A stretch of 64,000 bases of DNA from UBA11612 sp963976395. GTDB taxonomy: Bacteria > Pseudomonadota > Alphaproteobacteria > Rhodospirillales > Rhodospirillaceae. The notes under the pieces were generated by a model. It ran no database searches, had not been told where the DNA came from, and saw nothing but the letters and a program-made list of their open reading frames with translations. Shown piece after piece: positions 44,950 to 53,311 of this stretch. The translations under genes were made by a program, and so were the position numbers. Every line of letters starts with the position of its first letter. Positions within the stretch are counted from its first letter, which is position 1. The stretch lies in assembly GCA_963976395.1 (NCBI GenBank), contig CAXBLG010000003.1, positions 65,479 through 129,478 on the forward strand, in the 5' to 3' direction.

Positions 44950-45925
44950 TTGGGTCGTCTGTCGCCTGCGGTGATGCATTGGCCACGGCGTCAACCAACC
45001 TCATACCAGGTAAAGTCTCCGTGGATGCGCACAGCAGGGGCGCACCATCCATCAGAGTGTCCGCTATATTCTTCCAGACATACTGCATGTGGCGGACCGG
45101 TTTGTCATGGAACTCATAAGAACTTTGCGAATCAACGCCCGAAATTTGTGCGCGTATGCCGTCTTCGTTCCATACGCGCAGCCGGCTCGTTTCAAAAATA
45201 ATGTCCACGTCGAAGACATTGCGAAGACGCCCATCGACACCTGTGATTGAAACAGGAACCGGGCCCGCCCGACCGCGCAAACCCAACGTCGCCGAAACTG
45301 TCAAATCCGTAGCTTCAAAGTCATCGAAACCGTCAGTGGACTTACGCGCTGATACGACGTCACAACCGAACGCCGCACCGATTAGGTCAAGACCATGGCA
45401 CGCGTTGTGTCTCAGGCCGCGACAATACGTTAACTGCGCCTCTACCGGCGCCCCAAAGCCGCCGCGCGCCGCCGCGCTTAACCAAGTAGACACGCCTGGA
45501 ATCCAGCGCCGCATAAAATTGATCACAAGCTTACACTCGGTAGCTTGCACCTTAGAGAGCAAGTCTTGCGCTTGTTTCGTGCTAGCGGCCAAGGGTTTCT
45601 CGCAAAGAATCAGTTTTGGCGTGGAAGCGAGGAAACGATCAACCCACTGCACATGGGTATCATCGGGTGTGGCAATGCAAACCACATCTACCGCATGACA
45701 GGACGCATTGTCGGGCACAACCACGCTCGCCCCCAAATTCCATTGATCGTTCACATCAACAGCCAGGGCATTATCAATATCGGAAACCCACGCTATACGC
45801 AGGCGGGGCTCCGCGAGGCATGCTTTGATATGGGTGGAGATTGCCTGTCCCGCCGGATCATCATATCCGTGGGCAATCTGGCCTAGCCCAAGAATGCCCA
45901 CGGTCAACGGGACATTTGACGACAT
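44942..45925 (-). CDS. Gfo/Idh/MocA family sugar dehydrogenase
   Basis: A 327-residue NAD(P)-dependent oxidoreductase. The Rossmann motif is VGILGLGQIAHGY at the start; CIATPDDTHVQWVDRFLASTPKLILCEKPLA is the family's EKP signature near residue 105. The second, larger beta domain follows (VINFMRRWIPG...). Members oxidise hydroxyls of sugars or cyclitols. It is 18 bases after the DegT aminotransferase and overlaps the HAD gene, so the three are probably translated together. Together they could oxidise, aminate and dephosphorylate a sugar phosphate. Confidence 0.85.
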   Translation of the reverse strand: MSSNVPLTVGILGLGQIAHGYDDPAGQAISTHIKACLAEPRLRIAWVSDIDNALAVDVNDQWNLGASVVVPDNASCHAVDVVCIATPDDTHVQWVDRFLASTPKLILCEKPLAASTKQAQDLLSKVQATECKLVINFMRRWIPGVSTWLSAAARGGFGAPVEAQLTYCRGLRHNACHGLDLIGAAFGCDVVSARKSTDGFDDFEATDLTVSATLGLRGRAGPVPVSITGVDGRLRNVFDVDIIFETSRLRVWNEDGIRAQISGVDSQSSYEFHDKPVRHMQYVWKNIADTLMDGAPLLCASTETLPGMRLVDAVANASPQATDDPNV

Positions 45926-45943
45926 TAGACCGTCCCGTAGGAA

Positions 45944-47227
45944 TTATGCGGCGGGTAGAGAGACATCGGCCAACTGATGACGGTTTTCATGAACCTTACG
46001 AAAGGCCGCGATAATTTCATCTATTTGTGTATCCGTCGGATCATAACTACACACCAAAAAGATCAGCATTTCCGACTCGTACAATCGCTCGGTGACCGGA
46101 CACAGCCCAGAAGAATAAGTCTGCTCCGTCAAGTTAAAGGGAAATCCTTCACGGCCAATTGCTATACGTTTTTGGAATGTGGAAAGCATATAAAGCGGGC
46201 GAACATACCCCGTCGCGTTCGGCACGCCCTCCGCCGCCAAGGCTTTGGCGAAGATTTCCCGAGATACCCCCATCGTCGTCTCATCAAAGCGAGCGCCCCA
46301 TAGATAATAGACGTGATTGCACTTCGCTCGCACCTTAGGTGCCTGAAGGCCTGCCAGACCTTCAACGCCAGCCGTCAACCGTTCGGCTATTTCAATACGC
46401 CGGACTGTGAGATCTTTCGCTTTCTTGAGTTGTTCGCGTCCGATCGCCGCGCTGAGCTCGGTCATCCTGAAATTGTGCCCGATGAGATTGGTATAATCGC
46501 CCTCGCCGAGATGGTCCGCAGCATTCTCTGCATGATTACGGATCATGCCCAGCCGAGCTGCAAGCGCTGCATCATCTGTGACACACATCCCGCCTTCTCC
46601 GGTATGAATGTGCTTGTGATAATTCAGGCTAAAGACACCGATATGCCCAATTGTACCGGCGTATTTTCCATCGTGGACCGCAAACGGCCCCTGGGCATTG
46701 TCTTCAATAAGATACAACCCGTGCTTATCCGCAAGGGCTCGGAGCGCCGACAAATCCGCAGGCTGACCAAAAAGGTTCACAGCTATAATAGCCCGTGTCT
46801 TCGGCGTAATCGCGTCGGCGACACACTGCGGATCGAGACAGAAGTAATCTTCGTCGATATCCGCAAAAACCGGGATGCCCCCATAAAAGAGCGGCGCCAT
46901 GGCTGTCGCCGACATGGTGTAAGGGGGAACAATGACTTCATCACCAGGGCCAATGCCCACCGCGCCCATCGCTGCGATCAAGCCGGAGGTCGCCGAATTA
47001 ACAGATACCGCGTGCTTAACGCCATAAGACGACGCCCATTCCGCTTCAAAGGCTTTTACCTCGGGGCCGCCCCAGTATTCCGGCGACCATGCCCCCAGAA
47101 ATGCGCTGAGCGTGCCATCCCGCATGACCCGAAGAACCGCCTGTTCTTCCTCAACACCCGTTGTACGGTAGGGCTGCAGGGGGCTGCTTACCGCTGGGTT
47201 TCCACCCAAAAGTGCAAGTTTAGTCAT
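45944..47227 (-). CDS. DegT/DnrJ/EryC1 family sugar aminotransferase
   Basis: A 427-residue PLP-dependent aminotransferase with the opening KLALLGGNPAV typical of AHBA-synthase and NtdA-like members. PLP-binding lysine K205 lies in FSLNYHKHIHTGEGG; VNSATSGLIAAMGAVGIGPGDEVIVPPYTMSATA near residue 76 and IEDNAQG near 175 complete the cofactor site. It would transfer an amino group to a keto-sugar, the keto group probably being made by the adjacent Gfo/Idh enzyme. It is the first gene of the four-gene operon and is divergent from the GT-B-like gene at 47486. Confidence 0.85.
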   Translation of the reverse strand: MTKLALLGGNPAVSSPLQPYRTTGVEEEQAVLRVMRDGTLSAFLGAWSPEYWGGPEVKAFEAEWASSYGVKHAVSVNSATSGLIAAMGAVGIGPGDEVIVPPYTMSATAMAPLFYGGIPVFADIDEDYFCLDPQCVADAITPKTRAIIAVNLFGQPADLSALRALADKHGLYLIEDNAQGPFAVHDGKYAGTIGHIGVFSLNYHKHIHTGEGGMCVTDDAALAARLGMIRNHAENAADHLGEGDYTNLIGHNFRMTELSAAIGREQLKKAKDLTVRRIEIAERLTAGVEGLAGLQAPKVRAKCNHVYYLWGARFDETTMGVSREIFAKALAAEGVPNATGYVRPLYMLSTFQKRIAIGREGFPFNLTEQTYSSGLCPVTERLYESEMLIFLVCSYDPTDTQIDEIIAAFRKVHENRHQLADVSLPAA

Positions 47228-47485
47228 TAAAATTCATCCGAACGGAATGACGCTGATAGACACAACAATATCATAGTTTCGGTGGGCGACGCGCACACTG
47301 ATCAAGTCTTTAGTGCCGTACCATGGCCTTTGCATCCAAGGCAATAAGCCTCCAGTACGTAACAATGACAAAGCTGTAGTCAACGACGTGAACTTGATCA
47401 GTAAAACGCGGCCACTGTGGCAAACGGTCCCAACCTATGCCATTAGGCATTGATCATTGTGCAACAGCCGTTCAACACAGTATCC

Positions 47486-48571
47486 ATGACCAAGAAAATA
47501 CTCTTCGCGGCCGGAGATGTCGGAGGTGCCCGAGCCTTGATCCCGGTGATTCGGACAGCGAGTCAACGAGGTCATGACGCCTTGGTCCTACGACACGGCT
47601 ACCTTGCGCGGGAGAGCGACGCTCAATGGCAGTGGGCCGTCCCCACCAATTTTGAGAATACCGCGCTGGATTCTTTGCTAGACATCACGATCCCGGATGT
47701 CGTGATATTTGCGTCTAGCGTAAAGGATAGTGCGGCACTGTCACTCGCTCGGCGCGCACAAATGCGCGGCATTAAAGTCCTCCACGTTCTTGATAGTTGG
47801 ACCGCGTATCTGTCAAGGATGCAGACAGATGGAAAATCTGCACTATCTCCCGACATTTATGCGGTTATGGACACACTGGCTGCCGAGGCGGCTGAGGCCG
47901 AAGGCATTTCCCGCGGGTCGATTCGAATCACGGGACAGCCCAGCCTCAGTGACAACATGCAATCGTTTTTAACGGCCAGCGAGACTAAGCCGCGACAAGG
48001 CGGACCCAAACAAATTTTATTTGTATCTGAGCCTATCGGAGATGACCAAGGTTCATCAGACGAATCACCTTTCTATCGAGGGTATACTGAACCGGAAGTC
48101 GTGCAGCTACTTTGCCGTGCATTGCAGCCGTTGGCCGAACACGTTTATCTATCCCTGTTGCCGCACCCGCGCGAAGACGAAGCGAAACTTGCAGACATAT
48201 GGCAAAAGAATCGGGGGGCATTACAAGGTGCCGTTCTACCTAAGAGCATAACCGCAACGCCCTTGAGGCCATACGATGGCATTATCGGAATGGCATCTAT
48301 TCTGCTCTACGAAGCCTGGCTCATTGGTCGGCCAACACTCAGTTTACAACCTGGTCTACAGCTACAATCCTTACGTCAAATCGGTGTTCGGGCGGGCGTG
48401 CTCCTAGTCGATTCGGTAGAAGGCGCCGAAGCTAAAATTCAGGATTGGATAGAGATGCTCGAAATAGACTCACCCATTGTAATCCGCGCCGAGGCTAAAG
48501 CACATGCGAAAGCCACTCAGAACGTACTATCGTTGGCACTCGAATTGGCCAATACCGACACCTGCGATTGA
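47486..48571 (+). CDS. GT-B-like protein of unknown specificity, adjacent to pseF
   Basis: A 361-residue protein with two Rossmann-like halves. The first starts ILFAAGDVGGARALIPVIRTASQRGHDALVL, the second holds LLPHPREDEAKL and YDGIIGMASILLYEAWLIGRPTLSLQPGLQ, a pattern of GT-B transferases and UDP-GlcNAc 2-epimerase-like enzymes. It is 6 bases before pseF, the place where PseG (the UDP-sugar hydrolase) often lies, but it does not have the PseG N-terminal motif (RxDxSxxIGxGHxxR). It may replace PseG or act as a glycosyltransferase. An in-frame TTG at 47450 is a less likely start. Confidence 0.65.
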   Translation: MTKKILFAAGDVGGARALIPVIRTASQRGHDALVLRHGYLARESDAQWQWAVPTNFENTALDSLLDITIPDVVIFASSVKDSAALSLARRAQMRGIKVLHVLDSWTAYLSRMQTDGKSALSPDIYAVMDTLAAEAAEAEGISRGSIRITGQPSLSDNMQSFLTASETKPRQGGPKQILFVSEPIGDDQGSSDESPFYRGYTEPEVVQLLCRALQPLAEHVYLSLLPHPREDEAKLADIWQKNRGALQGAVLPKSITATPLRPYDGIIGMASILLYEAWLIGRPTLSLQPGLQLQSLRQIGVRAGVLLVDSVEGAEAKIQDWIEMLEIDSPIVIRAEAKAHAKATQNVLSLALELANTDTCD

Positions 48572-48577
48572 GGACCC

Positions 48578-49288
48578 ATGACCAAGCGTAAATATACCGT
48601 TGCCATTATACCCGCCCGCGGCGGCAGTAAACGCATCCCGAATAAAAACATTCGCTCCTTTGCCGGGCAGCCAATGATTAGCTATTCCATTCGCGCGGCC
48701 CAAGACTCGGGATTATTTGATCGCATTCTGGTATCAACCGACTCAGATGACATAGCTGCGACCGCGAAAACCTACGGGGCGGACGTGCCGTTCATGCGAC
48801 CGGCGGAGTTGTCCGACGACCATACGGCAACCGCGCCCGTTCTTACGCACGCCCTGAGGTGGCTGGGCGAAAACGACACACCGGCCACTCACGCCTGCTG
48901 CATCTATGCGACCGCGCCATTTGTGCGGGCGCAGGACATCATTCAAGGACTGAGCACCTTGCAAAACAGCAATGCGGCGACGGTCTTTACCGTCACTTCT
49001 TTCGCTTTTCCAATTTTCAGAGCGTTGGAAATCAAACCCAATGGTACTCTTGCCATGGTCTGGCCGGAACATCGGCTGACACGTTCCCAGGATCTGCCCG
49101 AGGCTTACCACGATGCAGGCCAATTCTACTGGCTGGATGTTGCGCGTTTTTTGGAAAAGCCCGAGCTTTACAGCGCCGACTCTCACCCCGTCATTTTGCC
49201 TCGATATCTAGTGCAGGACATTGATACGCCGGAAGATTGGGAAACGGCAGAACACATGCACCGTGCGCTCATGCACACAGAGTCGTAG
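48578..49288 (+). CDS. pseF: PseF, pseudaminic acid cytidylyltransferase
   Basis: A 236-residue CMP-sugar synthetase. The nucleotide motif is AIIPARGGSKRIPNKNIRSFAGQPMISYSI near residue 9, STDSDDIAATAKTYGADVPFMRPAELSDD near 53, and AYHDAGQFYW near 170, which is typical of PseF rather than NeuA. It activates the nine-carbon sugar as CMP-Pse for transfer. It probably shares a transcript with the GT-B-like gene before it. FlmC is the Caulobacter counterpart. Confidence 0.92.
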   Translation: MTKRKYTVAIIPARGGSKRIPNKNIRSFAGQPMISYSIRAAQDSGLFDRILVSTDSDDIAATAKTYGADVPFMRPAELSDDHTATAPVLTHALRWLGENDTPATHACCIYATAPFVRAQDIIQGLSTLQNSNAATVFTVTSFAFPIFRALEIKPNGTLAMVWPEHRLTRSQDLPEAYHDAGQFYWLDVARFLEKPELYSADSHPVILPRYLVQDIDTPEDWETAEHMHRALMHTES

Positions 49289-49292
49289 GCGC

Positions 49293-50561
49293 TTAACTGC
49301 CGACCGGGACCTCATCCACGAAGCCGCGATCTATCAAGACGTATTCATCTTCGCGCACGCCGGGAGCACGCGACGGCGTAATGTGGAAATCGCAATCCCC
49401 TTGCTTAGAAAGCTCCACGCTTTTGGCGGTTTGCGGTGTCGGCGCATCCACAACTGAATGCTTTAGAACCCACTGCCCGTCAGCACCTCGTGACCAAACG
49501 CGTGGATCACGATGCTGATTCACAAGCTCAACAAACTCACCTTCAGTCAGTCCGGACCATTTTAGAAACGGCTCCAGATCATTTGGCTTCTTGTTTTGGT
49601 ACGCGCGAACAAGGTCAAGCCCCTGCTCCCGCGTTAATCGACCAAATCTGATTTCACGGCTGGCATGGTCACTAACCTTCCCATACCCAACCTTGAGAAA
49701 CTTCAGGTGATCGTGAAGCCCGCTGTAGTGAATACAATCCACATCGTTATAGGTATCAAACGTGCGTTGCTGCGGCGCCGTTTCGTATCCGTAACGTTCA
49801 ATCATGTCTTCGTGCTGTCGCTTGGTATCCCAGCGGATATAGTTTCCAAGATAAATACCGCGAACCCCGACATTCGCGAGTTCTTTATCGTGCGGATAAA
49901 AGTAGGCCTGTAGATCGCCCTCGGCCAAATCATCACTTTGAGCAAGCAGATCTTCCGCCTCCAGCCCCATGAGATCATGTTCCTTGCGGTACTTACGGCT
50001 CATTTCAACTTCATCGGTATGTGAAAACATCCCTACCTGATCTAAGCCTTGATGATGGCCCCAGATAATCAGAGGAATCTTGTGGCGAACCGCGACCTGC
50101 ACCGGCCATACGGTTTGGCCTGCGAGAACGTGCCAGTACAGGCTGCCGCGAATCCGCAGCGTTTCCCGTGTGATTTTTTTGACGGTCTGCGGGTTGATGA
50201 CCTGGGTATAGATATCAAGATCGAATAGAGTTCGTAGATACGCGAGATTTCTGTGCCCACGCCGGGTATTGTAATGCTTGTTGTAACTCACAAGTAGTGG
50301 ATTGAGCCCCAGTTCTTTTCGTACGGTCTGCACAATGAAGTATGAGTCGCGCGCACCGGATACAGGAACAATACAATCGTATCCCGAGCCAGAGCGATTG
50401 CGATAAGAATCGACCAGAGCCTCCAAACGCTCTCGGCGCAAAGCCCAGTCCAGCGTGTCCTTTTCTTCATGAACCCGGCAACCACTGCACACGCCTTCAC
50501 GATCGAAGGTAATGTTTAGGGGATGATTCGCGGGATAAAGACAGCGGCTACAATACTGCAT
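49293..50561 (-). CDS. N-acetyl sugar amidotransferase (WbuX family) with altered PP-loop
   Basis: A 422-residue WbuX-type enzyme, the class that turns an acetamido group on a sugar into an acetamidino group using ammonia and ATP. The zinc finger is CSRCLYPANHPLNITFDREGVCSGC at residues 4-28. The ATP-pyrophosphatase loop reads VSGARDS (near residue 66) instead of the usual SGGxDS. The rest is well conserved (NPLLVSYNKHYNTRRGHRNL, IIWGHHQG). It is the last gene of a six-gene operon, 7 bases after the HisF-like gene. The loop change may lower or alter ATP use. Confidence 0.8.
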   Translation of the reverse strand: MQYCSRCLYPANHPLNITFDREGVCSGCRVHEEKDTLDWALRRERLEALVDSYRNRSGSGYDCIVPVSGARDSYFIVQTVRKELGLNPLLVSYNKHYNTRRGHRNLAYLRTLFDLDIYTQVINPQTVKKITRETLRIRGSLYWHVLAGQTVWPVQVAVRHKIPLIIWGHHQGLDQVGMFSHTDEVEMSRKYRKEHDLMGLEAEDLLAQSDDLAEGDLQAYFYPHDKELANVGVRGIYLGNYIRWDTKRQHEDMIERYGYETAPQQRTFDTYNDVDCIHYSGLHDHLKFLKVGYGKVSDHASREIRFGRLTREQGLDLVRAYQNKKPNDLEPFLKWSGLTEGEFVELVNQHRDPRVWSRGADGQWVLKHSVVDAPTPQTAKSVELSKQGDCDFHITPSRAPGVREDEYVLIDRGFVDEVPVGS

Positions 50562-50568
50562 GGAACAA

Positions 50569-51441
50569 TCAGATCACTTCATCGACGTAGTGGATAAACA
50601 AAAGCTCTTCGAGATCTTCGTCGGCTCTTTTCCGAAGCCGCCCATACTCATCAAAAGCGTAGGCCCTATAATCTGCGTAACTGTCGTGGCGCAAATCGAT
50701 GCCGGACGTCTGCAAGCCAGCCTTGACCACGGCGGCAGTATGCTCGGTAAAATGAAAGAAATTGCCCGCGGCCAGACCACTGACACCAGGCACTCGCGCT
50801 GCTTCAGCCATATGCACAGGCGTTCCAACACCGCCCAGAGCGATTACGGGCACGGAAACCGCACCAGCCACATCCGCAACCAGTTCCAAGTCGTAGCCCA
50901 ACTTGCTGCCATCGCGATGTATGGCCTGAATGAGAATTTCGCCCGCTCCATGATCCTCCGCGCGCCGCGCCATATCTTTGGGCGACAACCCTGTTCGCCT
51001 GCCGCCGCCATCCACGAAGGTGTCATAAGCGGTGTCTGTTGAGGGCGCTGCGTCAATCGCCGCGATGATGCACTGAGTACCGAACCTCTCAGCCGCCCGT
51101 TCTATAAGTTTCGGATCATCAAAAACGGAGGTGTTGAGAACAACCCGGTCCGCCCCTGATTTAATAACGTCACGAATGTGATCAACTGACCGTATCCCCC
51201 CGCCCACAGCAAGCGGCACCAAGCAGTAAGGCGCGACATGAGCAACGCTTTGATCCAACCTTACATCGGCCAATTTTTGTGCCGATATATCCAGCATCAC
51301 GATTTCGTCGATTCCCCATCTGTTGAGGTGTTCAACAGCAATTTCCGGCTTACCGATCGGCAAATATTTTTGGAATCCGATACTCTGTACGACGATCCCG
51401 TCACGAACCAACAGTACGGCGGCAACACGTTGTTTCAACAT
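50569..51441 (-). CDS. HisF-like ammonia-channel subunit (WbuZ family)
   Basis: A 290-residue TIM barrel like the imidazole glycerol phosphate synthase cyclase, but of the WbuZ type tied to sugar amidation. At the N-terminus, LKQRVAAVLLVRDGIVV replaces the HisF catalytic CLDVKDG, so the first catalytic Asp is Leu, while the second (IIAAIDA) is kept. It should pass ammonia from the HisH-like subunit to a sugar amidotransferase rather than make histidine. The ATG at 51441 is the homologous start. Gaps to its neighbours are 7 and 11 bases. Confidence 0.85.
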   Translation of the reverse strand: MLKQRVAAVLLVRDGIVVQSIGFQKYLPIGKPEIAVEHLNRWGIDEIVMLDISAQKLADVRLDQSVAHVAPYCLVPLAVGGGIRSVDHIRDVIKSGADRVVLNTSVFDDPKLIERAAERFGTQCIIAAIDAAPSTDTAYDTFVDGGGRRTGLSPKDMARRAEDHGAGEILIQAIHRDGSKLGYDLELVADVAGAVSVPVIALGGVGTPVHMAEAARVPGVSGLAAGNFFHFTEHTAAVVKAGLQTSGIDLRHDSYADYRAYAFDEYGRLRKRADEDLEELLFIHYVDEVI

Positions 51442-51452
51442 ACGCGCTGCCC

Positions 51453-52091
51453 CTACCCGACCTGAACAAAATTGAGAAAGTTGCGCAGCAGCCGGCGACC
51501 GTTGTTCTGACTCTTTTCGGGATGAAATTGAACACCCCAAATATTGCTCTTTACGACGGCCGCAACCAGGGGGCGTCCGACATCAACGGTCGCCACAACA
51601 CAATTGTCGGCGGTCGCCATACAATAGGAATGGTTAAAATAGAAATGACTATTCTGTGCAATATTCACACTGAGCGGTCCACCCCCTGCCCAAGTCACCT
51701 CGTTCCAGCCAATGTGCGGGATGCGAATGGATGAGTCTGGTGGAATCATCTCGACTTTTGAGTCAATCCACCCCAACCCTTTATGCAGACCGCTTTCCGT
51801 GGATTGCGTTCCCAACACCTGCATTCCAAGACAAATGCCGAGAAACGGTACGCCTTCCCCTAAAACGCGGTCTTCAAGCACATCGATCAGTTTCAGCGCT
51901 TGCATGCGCTCCATGGCTTCGCCAAAGGCGCCGACGCCCGGCAAAATTAATGCGGCGGCCTTAGCGATGTGGGCTGGGTCGGCACTCACTGTCGCGCGAC
52001 ACTCCAAAGTGGCGAGTGCCGAGGTGACGGACAACAAATTGCCCATGCCGTAATCGACAATACAGACATCTCGGTCGCGTATTGAACTCAC
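51453..52091 (-). CDS. HisH-like glutamine amidotransferase (WbuY type)
   Basis: A 212-residue class I glutaminase. Triad residues are visible: Cys in GICLGMQVLG near residue 85, and His and Glu in FHPEKSQNNGRRLL near 190. It starts VCIVDYGMGNLLSVTSAL and has ALILPGVGAFGEAM, as in HisH. Its place between a HisF-like gene and a WbuX-type gene shows that it supplies ammonia for sugar amidination. It is 4 bases after the WbuX gene at 52096. Confidence 0.88.
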   Translation of the reverse strand: MSSIRDRDVCIVDYGMGNLLSVTSALATLECRATVSADPAHIAKAAALILPGVGAFGEAMERMQALKLIDVLEDRVLGEGVPFLGICLGMQVLGTQSTESGLHKGLGWIDSKVEMIPPDSSIRIPHIGWNEVTWAGGGPLSVNIAQNSHFYFNHSYCMATADNCVVATVDVGRPLVAAVVKSNIWGVQFHPEKSQNNGRRLLRNFLNFVQVG

Positions 52092-52095
52092 GCCA

Positions 52096-53247
52096 TCACA
52101 CCTTTGCGCCGAGGGCGCCCGAAGGCTTGTACCTGAGTTCCCATGCGCCGCGATTATTCAACTGCCACAAATCCTTGTTGCGCGCCTCTTCGACCACAGA
52201 ATGAAATTTTTCCGTGGTGATGCCAATGTAGTCGCAAAAGTTTTCTATATAGCGCTCGCTGCACTTGCCATCGTATTTCTCAACGGCTTCTACGGCTTCT
52301 TCGCGAGTCATTGTACCCAGCCTCAATTGAACACTGGCCTGCTGGACAACTTTCCCAAATCCCAGCTTTAGATGTTTGATCATCTGGTTTACGTGAACAA
52401 AATCATCGTCCACAGCTTCAAATGCGTTCAATGAGCCGGTTTCTTCGGGTAGAGCATCAAGTCCCGTGCGCGGTTCAAGACCATGCGCAAGCGCAAAAGC
52501 GCCGTTCGCGATATCGTTGAAGTCACGCATATAAAAGCCGAGATAAACGATCCGCAATTGCGCCCGTTCGAAATCGTGTTCCGACGGATACTGATACCAG
52601 TTCATCTCGCTGGCTGTTAGTCCGCTCTGCAACCAGGTGTCGAGCTTTCCGCCGCCAAGTGTGTTGTGAAAACGCTGCTTGTTCCCATCACTCGAGACCG
52701 ATCCGACACTGCCACCGAAGGCAAGCGCCGGATTTTCGCCAAGAAAGATAAGAGGAATGCCATAGGCAATCGCAACGCGCGGCAGCGATGCATACAGCAC
52801 AAGCTCGCTGGCCTTAAAAATATTGGCGAATTGCAGGAAGCTGTATTTCGTCAGCTTTTTTGAAACTTGTGGGGCCGGACCAACCATATGAAGATCAAAG
52901 CCTTGCTCGACTAAATTAGAAAGATTGTCTGCACCGCGCTGTGTTTGCTGCTCCGGCGGATACACACACGACACAAGCAGCGGGTTCAGACCCAATTCAT
53001 CGCGTGCAAAGAACGCTTGGCGCAGGCTGTCCTTGCCGCCGCTCACGCCGATAATACAATCGTAAACACCACGTTTGTTTTTCCGGCCCCAGTCGGAAAT
53101 TTCGCCGAGTTCCTTTTTCCGAGCGGACCAATCAACCTGCGCTAAACTTTCGGCATAGCGGCACGGCAAACAAATACCGTCCTCATCAAAGACGGCGTCC
53201 GGCCATGTGTTGGGAGTCACGCATCTCGCGCAGTAGGCGACGGTCAT
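52096..53247 (-). CDS. N-acetyl sugar amidotransferase (WbuX family), intact PP-loop
   Basis: A 383-residue WbuX-type amidotransferase. The zinc finger CARCVTPNTWPDAVFDEDGICLPC is at residues 6-29, and the PP-loop is complete (GVSGGKDSLRQAF near residue 70). PLIFLGENPALAFG near residue 170 and EREEAV-type C-terminal helices fit the family. It would convert an acetamido to an acetamidino group with ammonia from HisH/HisF. The ATG at 53247 is chosen over 53274 because homology begins there. It shares the operon with a paralogue, so two positions on the sugar may be modified. Confidence 0.87.
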   Translation of the reverse strand: MTVAYCARCVTPNTWPDAVFDEDGICLPCRYAESLAQVDWSARKKELGEISDWGRKNKRGVYDCIIGVSGGKDSLRQAFFARDELGLNPLLVSCVYPPEQQTQRGADNLSNLVEQGFDLHMVGPAPQVSKKLTKYSFLQFANIFKASELVLYASLPRVAIAYGIPLIFLGENPALAFGGSVGSVSSDGNKQRFHNTLGGGKLDTWLQSGLTASEMNWYQYPSEHDFERAQLRIVYLGFYMRDFNDIANGAFALAHGLEPRTGLDALPEETGSLNAFEAVDDDFVHVNQMIKHLKLGFGKVVQQASVQLRLGTMTREEAVEAVEKYDGKCSERYIENFCDYIGITTEKFHSVVEEARNKDLWQLNNRGAWELRYKPSGALGAKV

Positions 53248-53311
53248 CAAAGCGCTTTCGAACAAGCGGCCCATAGCCGCAAAAAATCATAGCTCGGCAA
53301 ACGTAGAGTTA

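Noticed and set aside
50569..52091. hisF and hisH as histidine biosynthesis genes
   Set aside because: They lie between two sugar amidotransferase genes, and the HisF-like protein lacks a catalytic Asp.
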